From the NCBI GenBank assembly GCA_937124525.1, contig CAKZLA010000391.1:1-13710 (forward strand): 13,710 nt of DNA. Reading direction: 5' to 3'. This DNA is from an uncultured Desulfobacterium sp. Lineage in GTDB: Bacteria; Desulfobacterota; Desulfobacteria; Desulfobacterales; Desulfobacteraceae. The notes under the pieces are model-generated. The model saw only the letters and a program-made list of their open reading frames with translations, was not told the origin of the DNA and made no database searches. Shown in pieces: positions 8,109-13,298 of the stretch (its first letter is position 1; each line of letters starts with the position of its first letter). Made by a program: the position numbers and the translations under genes.

Positions 8109-8767
8109 TCAGATCAAACCCATTGATTTTAAAAAAGTACCCAGCGCATCTAAAAAGGAAATGCTGATGGCAATTGTAAACATCCTAATGGCGAATCCTC
8201 GCTGTTTGTCATCTCTATCTTGATAGTTTATCTGTCACTCGATGTTCAAGTTTTTTTTAATGCTTAATATGATTAAATAATATTGCTTGTCTTGAAAAAT
8301 AAATATCTTTGTGGCACGTTTTTTAATATTAATAATATTAATAGGTTATATTTTTTTGCAATTTCACGTCACAAAAAAACATCAAGTTTAAGCATAGCGT
8401 TTACAATGGTTTCACAAAAACTTGAACATCGAGTGTCAGTTTATCAATGGAAGCGTGTATCCACCTTTTTAAAACGCTTGTCCATATCGGTTTTCATGCC
8501 ATCAAACCGCTGATCCATATCAATTTTCATGCTGTCAAAGCGTTTGTCAACATCAGCGTGAAAATTGTTGATATCATTATTTGTCCTGTTAATTTGATCT
8601 TGCATGTGATCAAACCGAACTTCGAAATATTTAGATGTGGGGATGATGTTTGCCACCAGGAAATCCATGGTCTTTTTATCCAGGGTGAGGCTTTGAATGT
8701 CCTTTTCATCTGGTGTGTTCTTTTCTTCCATCATTAATGTTCCCCTTTTCTTTTTGTATGTCTTCAA
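8109..8767 (-). pseudogene. Coiled-coil membrane protein gene, frameshifted and split by an inserted element
   Basis: The 5' part reads from an ATG at 8734 (AGGGGAA at 8740-8746 in front; the frame itself opens at 8767). It gives a charged start (MMEEKNTPDEKD), then three repeats of the form MDxRFxxMKxD, and stops at 8444 just before the inserted element. The 3' part (8109-8215) continues beyond the element in another frame and encodes a membrane helix and tail nearly identical to the gene at 7102-7284 (IRMFTIAISIS...LGTFLKSMG). Rejoining the two parts at the duplicated GTC and comparing with the paralogue shows two frame changes: one near 8446-8455 and one near 8222-8226. The gene is therefore dead three times over. 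Its intact form would have been about 145-150 residues: N-terminal domain, coiled coil, one C-terminal membrane helix. Confidence 0.75.
8237..8434. mobile_element. 198-bp non-coding element with 19-bp perfect terminal inverted repeats
   Basis: The ends are ACTCGATGTTCAAGTTTTT (8237-8255) and its exact reverse complement (8416-8434). A further inner inverted pair, ATGCTTAA (8260-8267) and TTAAGCAT (8388-8395), lets most of the outer part fold back. The interior is AT-rich and has no credible gene. GTC flanks both sides (8234-8236 and 8435-8437). The paralogous gene has a single uninterrupted CTGTCAG (7224-7230) at the matching place, so the duplication is 3 bp. These are the marks of a non-autonomous MITE mobilised by a transposase encoded elsewhere. 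I do not assign an IS family. Confidence 0.85.
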
Positions 8768-8774
8768 TTCTTCA

Positions 8775-8803
8775 ATTCTATCTTATTATCCAATTTATTT
8801 CAA
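8775..8803 (-). promoter_or_regulatory. Promoter of the coiled-coil pseudogene cluster
   Basis: On the minus strand, TTGAAA (8798-8803) is followed after exactly 17 bp by TAGAAT (8775-8780), each one base from the sigma70 consensus. Transcription would start near 8768, about 35 bp before the ATG at 8734. It could serve the whole minus-strand cluster and, if no terminator intervenes, read on towards the ATPase gene. Confidence 0.55.
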
Positions 8804-8901
8804 CTGGTGTATATTCTTTTCAGCAAGCTTGATGGTGATGTAGAATTCAGAAGGGGTCAGCCATGTAAAATCACGTTTTTGTTTTTTTATCTGTAATTCT
8901 T

Positions 8902-9006
8902 GGCATCCTTACATATTGCCTCAAAATAGTTGACTCTTTTTTGAAAAAATTCCCGGAGAATAAGGGGATGCTTTGAGAAAGTGTCAAGCAATGAATGAAG
9001 GATGCT
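8902..9006 (-). mobile_element. MITE copy 1 (105 bp) with 8-bp target duplication
   Basis: The ends are GGCATCCTTAC (8902-8912) and TGAAGGATGCT (8996-9006), imperfect inverted repeats. TAATTCTT is present exactly on both sides (8894-8901 and 9007-9014). Its reverse complement matches copy 2 best, especially an internal hairpin region around CTCAAAA and a stretch reading ACTATTTTGAGGCAATATG against ACTACTTTTGAGGTGATATG. It is therefore placed in the opposite orientation to copy 2. No coding capacity. Confidence 0.82.
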
Positions 9007-9051
9007 TAATTCTTTTTAAAAAACATCAACGACAAAAAAGGTTGGGTTTTA

Positions 9052-9066
9052 TGACAATAATTGTCA
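9052..9066. promoter_or_regulatory. Perfect 15-bp palindrome TGACAATAATTGTCA
   Basis: Seven-base arms (TGACAAT/ATTGTCA) around a single central A. This is the size of a dimeric repressor operator, but no gene start is nearby. It could be a chance palindrome or the relic of a lost promoter. Confidence 0.25.
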
Positions 9067-9426
9067 ATTTGTGGGAGTACAGGATGAATCCAACGGGTCA
9101 GTCCAAGACAAATTGAGCATGCCACAAATTACTCTGAGATGCAGATAGAATGGTTGTATTTGTTTGAAAACTGGGTGTTTGGGGAATATGTGAGGATGTT
9201 GCACTGATCTTGCAGTTAATTTTCAATAATCTGAAAAATAGATAATATAAATTGAAAGGGAGGGGCTGCTGGAATTAATTTTATATTTTGCAATGGGGTG
9301 AAAAAAATGTAAAACTTAAAGATGTGATCCTTGACAGGTTGTTACGGAACGGATAAGTCTACAAGTGTTGATTTGGCCATTTAGCTTAATAATCAGGTGG
9401 TTTCGCTATGATTATGGAAAAATATG

Positions 9427-9532
9427 GGCATCCTTCATTTCCCCGTTTGCACTTCCTTGATCAAGAACCCTGTTTTTTAGAGGGGCATCTCAAAAAAGTA
9501 TAAACTACTTTTGAGGTGATATGAAAGATGCC
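9427..9532 (+). mobile_element. MITE copy 2 (106 bp) with 8-bp target duplication
   Basis: The ends are GGCATCCTTCA (9427-9437) and TGAAAGATGCC (9522-9532), inverted with one mismatch. AAAATATG is present exactly on both sides (9419-9426 and 9533-9540). The interior contains a hairpin (CTCAAAAAAGTA, short loop, TACTTTTGAG at about 9489-9515) also recognisable in copy 1. No coding capacity. Confidence 0.85.
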
Positions 9533-9980
9533 AAAATATGCATGAATTTTGTCAGCCTCAAATTGCAAATGCCTTGAAAAATGGGAATGCGCCATCCATA
9601 CGTATGTCATTTTTTAAAAAAGCAAATCATCAAAATTAATTAAAATAACAGATTATTTTAGCATATTAGATCAGGTCAACACTTCTATACTTATTCGAAT
9701 AAAAACAAATTGTTTGAATGCAATTTTTTTGTGTTGCACCAGTGGGAGGTATACAACGAAGGGTTCAAATGAACGTTTTGATGGCATGCTTCGAATCTTT
9801 GCTGTAATAACAAGATCCTGGTGGAAAGCTCAAGGAAATGGGCCAAACTATTAAAAATGTTTTCCAGCTTATACCATCAGGAAAACATATGAGAGGAAGA
9901 ATTTTGGGAAGATTGAAACCGACACTTTCTCTATCAGCCAAAGATTATTCTTGCTGAATACTTTTGGCAAGTTTATTATC

Positions 9981-9999
9981 AAAAACTTGAACATCGAGT
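9981..9999. repeat. Solitary copy of the 198-bp element's terminal repeat
   Basis: AAAAACTTGAACATCGAGT here is identical to the right end of the element at 8237-8434 (8416-8434), and the base before it (C) also matches. I found no inverted partner within several hundred bases on either side, so this is a solo end or the remains of a decayed element. It lies about 130 bp before the pilin operon. Confidence 0.7.
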
Positions 10000-10090
10000 A
10001 TAAATTAAAGATTTATGCGAACCCAAAATTCCACCGAATAATGTCAATAACACAAGCCTGAACCCACACGGGATATGTCAACATAAAAGA

Positions 10091-10105
10091 ACTTGATCAT
10101 CAAGT
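10091..10105. promoter_or_regulatory. Perfect palindrome ACTTGATCATCAAGT before the pilin operon
   Basis: Seven-base arms around a central C, 21 bp before the first fimT ATG. It resembles the 198-bp element's end (ACTCGATGTTCAAGT) at all but two positions, so it may be a decayed element end. Alternatively it could be an operator or leader hairpin for the operon. I cannot choose between these by eye. Confidence 0.3.
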
Positions 10106-10126
10106 GGAAACAAGGCGTAAGCAAAT

Positions 10127-10681
10127 ATGGAAATGATTCCGATGAATCGAAAATCGATGTCCGGTTTTACTTTGATCGAAGTGATGATTGTTGTGGTCAT
10201 TATTTCCGTGCTGGTTGGTATAGCAATACCTGATATAATTTCATGGTTACCTAAATATCGTTTAAAGAATGCCACCAGGGATCTTGTCTCTTTTATGCAA
10301 AAGACAAAAATGGAGGCGGTGAAAAATAACAGTTCATTGGAAATTATTTTCAACAGTTCATCATCTCCCGGGTTTTATTATCTTGATTCTGATGAGGACA
10401 GTAGCTGGGATGTAGGCGAAGAGCGGCTTTTTTTGGGGGATTATAAAAGTGGGATTGATTATGGCTCAGGCAGTGCCTCCAAAAATTGGGATGACGAATC
10501 TATTAGTAAGGTTATTTCGTTTCCCTCAGCCCTGCTTCGTTTTTCAGCAAGAGGCATGTCTAATTCATGGGGTACCGTTTTTTTGGAAAATAAAAATTCT
10601 GATATCTGCTTTGCCATAACTGTTTTAGCTACCGGATCAATTAATGTAAGAGAATGGACGGGTACTACATGGACAGATTGA
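10127..10681 (+). CDS. fimT: GspH/FimT family minor pilin
   Basis: A type IV prepilin: a short basic leader ends in Gly13, followed by FTLIEVMIVVVIISVLVGIAIP, with the conserved Glu at +5 (Glu18) and Pro at +22. The prepilin peptidase should cut after Gly13 and methylate the Phe. The body (SWLPKYRLKNATRDLVSFMQKTKMEAVKNNS) is the GspH/FimT pattern, followed by a beta-rich C-terminal domain to residue 184. Two starts are possible: ATG 10127 (AAGG 11 nt upstream) and ATG 10142 (GGAAA 8 nt upstream, leader MNRKSMSG). The second has slightly better spacing. Minor pilins prime pilus assembly at the inner membrane. It is the first gene of the operon, and its end overlaps the next gene. Confidence 0.88.
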   Translation: MEMIPMNRKSMSGFTLIEVMIVVVIISVLVGIAIPDIISWLPKYRLKNATRDLVSFMQKTKMEAVKNNSSLEIIFNSSSSPGFYYLDSDEDSSWDVGEERLFLGDYKSGIDYGSGSASKNWDDESISKVISFPSALLRFSARGMSNSWGTVFLENKNSDICFAITVLATGSINVREWTGTTWTD

Positions 10682-11454
10682 AAAAATGTGGACACATGCC
10701 AAGCATTAACCGCTATGGTTTTACGTTAGTAGAGTTGATGGTTGCTTTGGCACTTTCTTCTATTGTCAGTATTGGTATCTACACTACTTTTATCAGCCAG
10801 AATAAAAGTTATACTGTGCAGTCAAGGGTGGTTGAAATGCAGCAGACTCTTCGGACTGTATTCTTAATTATGGAAAAAGATATCAGAATGGCAGGGTATG
10901 ACCCCAATTTATCTGGTAATTTTGTTATAATCATCGCTACTAATAATAGTTTTGGATTTGGGATAGATTGGGATGAAGATGGTGTCCTTGATGGATCAGA
11001 AGATTTTAAATATGAACTGTATGATTCAAATGATCCGGATACTGAAAAAAATGAGTTTCATAGAATGTCTGGAGGTGCTGCCATCGCTTATCATATAAGT
11101 GCATTGGAATTTGCCTATGCCTATGATGCAGACGGGGACGGTGATAATGACACAGCTGGTGGTCAGACTATCTGGGCGATTCCCAACGGGCTAAATTGGT
11201 TTAATCTTGATAGTAACAACGATGGTGACATTGATATAAATGACACCCAGGGGGGAACAGACACATTAACTAATGTTGATCTCAAGGATATTCGAGCAGT
11301 AAGGGTTTGGGTACTGGTTCGTGCTTCGAAGACGGACAGCGAGTACACAAACCAGAACATTTATGTTGTGGGGGGAACTCATTTTACACCAAATGACCAT
11401 TACAGGCGGATTCTGGGAATGACCACAGTTAAGTTAAGGAATGCCGGATTATGA
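10669..11454 (+). CDS. pilW: PilW-like minor pilin with Asp-rich, calcium-type loops
   Basis: A prepilin with leader ending RYG, followed by FTLVELMVALALSSIVSIGIY, Glu at +5. Starts at 10654, 10669 and 10696 are all in frame; 10669 gives a 17-residue leader and overlaps fimT by 13 nt, while 10696 gives MPSINRYG. None has a strong ribosome binding site, so the start is uncertain. The 261-residue body carries three Asp/Gly-rich loops: DWDEDGVLDGSED (about 10966-11004), DADGDGDND (11125-11151) and DSNNDGDIDIND (11209-11244). These resemble EF-hand-like or thrombospondin-3-type calcium loops. The C-terminal part (LKDIRAVRVWVLVRAS...RRILGMTTVKLRNAGL) is typical of PilW. It should sit with FimT, PilV and PilX in the pilus priming or tip complex. 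Confidence 0.85.
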   Translation: MDRLKKCGHMPSINRYGFTLVELMVALALSSIVSIGIYTTFISQNKSYTVQSRVVEMQQTLRTVFLIMEKDIRMAGYDPNLSGNFVIIIATNNSFGFGIDWDEDGVLDGSEDFKYELYDSNDPDTEKNEFHRMSGGAAIAYHISALEFAYAYDADGDGDNDTAGGQTIWAIPNGLNWFNLDSNNDGDIDINDTQGGTDTLTNVDLKDIRAVRVWVLVRASKTDSEYTNQNIYVVGGTHFTPNDHYRRILGMTTVKLRNAGL

Positions 11455-11846
11455 AAAAGATAGTCAATTCAGTAGATGGCGGCTTTACATTACTTGAGGT
11501 GTTATTAGCCTTGGTAGTGCTTTCCGTCGGTTTACTTGGCGTGGCGCAAATGCAGATAGCCTCCATTAAAGGCAATGCAAAAGCAGGAAAATATATAGAT
11601 TTAATGAAGACAGCTCAGAATCAAATTGAATTGGCAATGCAAAGGCAATACAGCGCGTTGCCAGATGAAACAATCACATCTGGGAAAAATGAGGATTATA
11701 CCATTCCTGATAATTACACCCTGACTTATACTGTCAGTACCGTAAGTTCAAAGTATAAAAAGATAACGGTTAAATTAGAACATTCGAGCAAACCTGACAA
11801 AAATCCAACAGTAGCATTAACTTTTATAAAAGCCAGGGATATTTAA
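11451..11846 (+). CDS. pilV: PilV-like minor pilin
   Basis: A 131-residue prepilin: leader MKKIVNSVDGG, then FTLLEVLLALVVLSVGLLGVAQMQIASI with Glu at +5. The LLEVLLALVVLSVGLLG signature is characteristic of PilV. The ATG overlaps the pilW stop as ATGA, and AAGGA (11436-11440) lies 10 nt upstream, so the two are probably coupled. The C-terminal domain is short and beta-rich (YTLTYTVSTVSSKYKKITVKLEH). It ends just 1 bp before the target duplication of MITE copy 3. Confidence 0.88.
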   Translation: MKKIVNSVDGGFTLLEVLLALVVLSVGLLGVAQMQIASIKGNAKAGKYIDLMKTAQNQIELAMQRQYSALPDETITSGKNEDYTIPDNYTLTYTVSTVSSKYKKITVKLEHSSKPDKNPTVALTFIKARDI

Positions 11847-11855
11847 AAACAATTG

Positions 11856-11958
11856 GGCATCCTTCATATGAATCCCAAAGTGCTTTACGCTTTTTTTTGA
11901 AGAAGCCTTTAAAAATGGAGAATGGTCTCAAAGGCTGTAAAGTATTTTGAAGGATGCC
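11856..11958 (+). mobile_element. MITE copy 3 (103 bp) inside the pilin operon
   Basis: The ends are GGCATCCTTCA (11856-11866) and its perfect reverse complement TGAAGGATGCC (11948-11958). AACAATTG is exactly duplicated (11848-11855 and 11959-11966). Because AACAATTG contains the palindrome CAATTG, the terminal stem is extended. Internal pairing (GTGCTTTAC with GTAAAGTAT) would let the transcript fold into a long hairpin between pilV and pilX. The interior is more diverged from the other two copies, but the ends are the best conserved of the three. Confidence 0.88.
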
Positions 11959-11997
11959 AACAATTGCAATATTTCTTTGCACTTTTGGGGATAGAAA

Positions 11998-12906
11998 ATG
12001 GTATACATTCCGAGCATTTTACATTCATATTTTAGAGAGAACAGGGTGAGTCATCAGTGGAAAAATGTTGTTAATAACGAGAATGGGTCAGCCATTGTCT
12101 TAGCTATGCTCATACTCGTAGTTCTCACCGTATTGGGAATTGCATCCATAAATACCAGCTCCATTGAACTTCAGATAGCTCGCAATGAACGGATTTACCA
12201 GCAGAATTTTTATCAGGCAGAATCTGCAGCCACGGAAGGCGCACAGAAGATTGAAGATTCTGGAAGTCTCGATGTTGCATTGGCCCAAACCTGGTGTAAA
12301 AAAAGTCTTGATGATGATGATTATGACGATGATGATTCCAGTGATACAGATGATCCCGGGGCTTGGACTGATGCAGACCCAGATGACAGCTTAGGCCTGG
12401 ATGCCACTGTTTCTGTTGTTTTGAAGGGTATAGTTGGTTCGATTGATATGACCAGTGAAGTCGCGAAACGTGGCTTTATTATTTCTGCAGGGCGTAATTA
12501 TCAATCAGTAGTTAACTGGTACCTTGAGCAAGGTATGGATATCAATGCACAAGTTGACATTGTTGGTGAGAAAAGCACAGCACTCTTGTGTGCTTGGCAG
12601 CATGAGCAAACAGATATGGTTAGCGAGCTGTGCGCTAAAGGAGCTGAGTTTGACGGTACTGCACCAGAGTCTGTTGCTGCGTTAATTTCTCTTTTGCATG
12701 ATAGCACTGCACAGAATGCATTAGCTTGGTTTGAATCGCATGCTGGTGATTATCGGGTGACGACTGAACGCAGAGGGCAGATTGTTTCAGTTGCCGATAG
12801 TATGTTTGATGTGTTTTTTTGTGGTAATAGTGGTGTTTCACATGAAAAGCTACGGCACGGTTGGCCTCTCGACATTGCAATCCCGCGCCTGTGCGGGGCT
12901 GGCTAA
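11998..12906 (+). CDS. pilX: PilX-like minor pilin N-terminus joined in frame to foreign ankyrin-like sequence
   Basis: GGGG at 11987-11990 precedes the ATG by 7 nt. Residues 26-51 (NNENG then SAIVLAMLILVVLTVLGIASI) are a PilX-type leader and hydrophobic helix. As is common in PilX, the +5 position is not Glu. The following INTSSIELQIARNERIYQQNFYQAES is also typical of PilX. An acidic run at 104-131 (DDDDYDDDDSSDTDD) follows. From about residue 152 (nt 12450) the sequence stops looking like a pilin and becomes ankyrin-like, and the frame finally ends at 12906 inside an out-of-frame moaB fragment. The 302-residue product is thus very likely not a natural protein. pilX proper is cut at about nt 12450, and the usual downstream pilY1 is absent. 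Confidence 0.7.
   Translation: MVYIPSILHSYFRENRVSHQWKNVVNNENGSAIVLAMLILVVLTVLGIASINTSSIELQIARNERIYQQNFYQAESAATEGAQKIEDSGSLDVALAQTWCKKSLDDDDYDDDDSSDTDDPGAWTDADPDDSLGLDATVSVVLKGIVGSIDMTSEVAKRGFIISAGRNYQSVVNWYLEQGMDINAQVDIVGEKSTALLCAWQHEQTDMVSELCAKGAEFDGTAPESVAALISLLHDSTAQNALAWFESHAGDYRVTTERRGQIVSVADSMFDVFFCGNSGVSHEKLRHGWPLDIAIPRLCGAG
12455..12850 (+). pseudogene. Ankyrin-repeat-like fragment, open at both ends
   Basis: In the pilX frame, the segment from about GRNYQSVVNWYLEQGMDINA through TALLCAWQHEQTDMVSELCAKG reads as one to two ankyrin-type repeats (helix-turn-helix with a GADIN-like turn, here GMDINA and GAEFDG). It continues in a helical stretch to about SMFDVFFCGN. It has neither its own start nor its own end: it is spliced to pilX on the left and to moaB on the right. 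Codon use (many GCA, GTT, TTA) resembles the right-hand sequence more than the Bat region. The boundaries are estimates and the ankyrin call is by eye. Confidence 0.45.
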
Positions 12907-13045
12907 TCACACATTTATCTTCTGCTTGCCTGGTTCTACAGGGGCTTGCAAGGATGGTTGGAGTAAGCTTATCTCCGCTCAGCTTGACTACCGTACTCAA
13001 CCCTGCAATTTGGTTGAGATCATGCCGCGCTTAATGGAGCGATAG
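12842..13045 (+). pseudogene. moaB: MoaB/Mog family C-terminal fragment
   Basis: The frame beginning MKSYGTVGLSTLQSRACAG, followed by LPGSTGACKDGW, QLDYRTQPCN and LVEIMPRLMER, is the C-terminal third of a MoaB/MogA-type protein. That family acts in molybdenum cofactor biosynthesis by binding or adenylylating molybdopterin. The LPGS motif and the CN end match the family. The N-terminal roughly 110 residues, including the GGTG substrate loop, are missing. Homology starts near 12848, exactly where the ankyrin-like frame loses sense. As written it cannot be functional. Confidence 0.75.
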
Positions 13046-13298
13046 CTTTTGGCTTTGGTATTAACAATTCCTATGGCTCCAGATATAGATATTGTTGGTA
13101 CCAACAATCTTGGTTCATGGTAATTTAAGTAGTCCCGCAGTGAAAACTGCATAATCACTTCTAAATAATAAGTATAACTTTCCTGCTTTTTGAGCCTTGC
13201 ACCCTAGTAATGCTCATGAAATTAGCTAATGATTGAATTATACAAAGTTCATATTAGGATGATTTTTTCAAGTGATTCAATAGCTTAGAGAGGACTAT
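13046..13298 (+). other. Intergenic region before gltB with an 18-bp palindrome
   Basis: 253 bp without a gene. It contains the perfect palindrome ATTGTTGGTACCAACAAT (13091-13108), which could be a hairpin or an operator. It also has a small GAAA-loop hairpin (GCAGT/ACTGC, 13137-13150) without a following T-run. No convincing -35/-10 pair for gltB is visible. GAGAGGA just before 13295 is the gltB ribosome binding site. Confidence 0.5.

Larger units (their letters stand above)
8804..10126. other. Long region without a convincing gene
   Basis: About 1.3 kb, AT-rich, with frequent stops in all frames. What it holds: two MITE copies (8902-9006 and 9427-9532), a solitary 198-bp-element end (9981-9999), and perfect palindromes at 9052-9066 and 10091-10105. 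A short frame at about 9840-9956 (begins MGQTIKNVFQLI) has no recognisable homology and no ribosome binding site, so I do not call it. The last 100 bp must contain the promoter of the pilin operon, but I see no good hexamer pair there. Confidence 0.6.

Noticed and set aside
8225..8445. 8-bp direct repeat AGTTTATC (8225-8232, 8438-8445) as target duplication of the 198-bp element
   Set aside because: It would leave unequal element ends (TGT against GA). The uninterrupted paralogue shows that the pre-insertion sequence was CTGTCAG, so the 3-bp GTC duplication explains the site better. AGTTTATC is coincidental or part of the host gene's own repeats.
8447..8737. Plus-strand frame of 96 residues opposite the coiled-coil pseudogene
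   Set aside because: Antisense of the MDxRF repeats. The apparent periodic His/Phe pattern is the complement of the real repeat.
9735..9960. Possible transposase or other protein remnant in the gene-free region
   Set aside because: All three plus-strand frames have short runs between stops and I recognise no family motif in any of them.
10078..10353. 91-residue minus-strand frame over the start of fimT
   Set aside because: Antisense to the clear prepilin signal sequence; the hydrophobic content is a mirror of that helix.
11998..12906. A novel natural PilX-ankyrin fusion protein
   Set aside because: Attractive, but the frame ends out of frame inside a headless moaB and the pilin C-terminus is missing, so a junction artefact or rearrangement is more likely than a functional fusion.
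13046..13122. Short frame with AFGFGINNS resembling the C-terminal motif of ketoacyl synthases
   Set aside because: Only a few residues match, the next Gly-Gly-Thr-Asn pattern is absent, and the frame overlaps the moaB end without a start.
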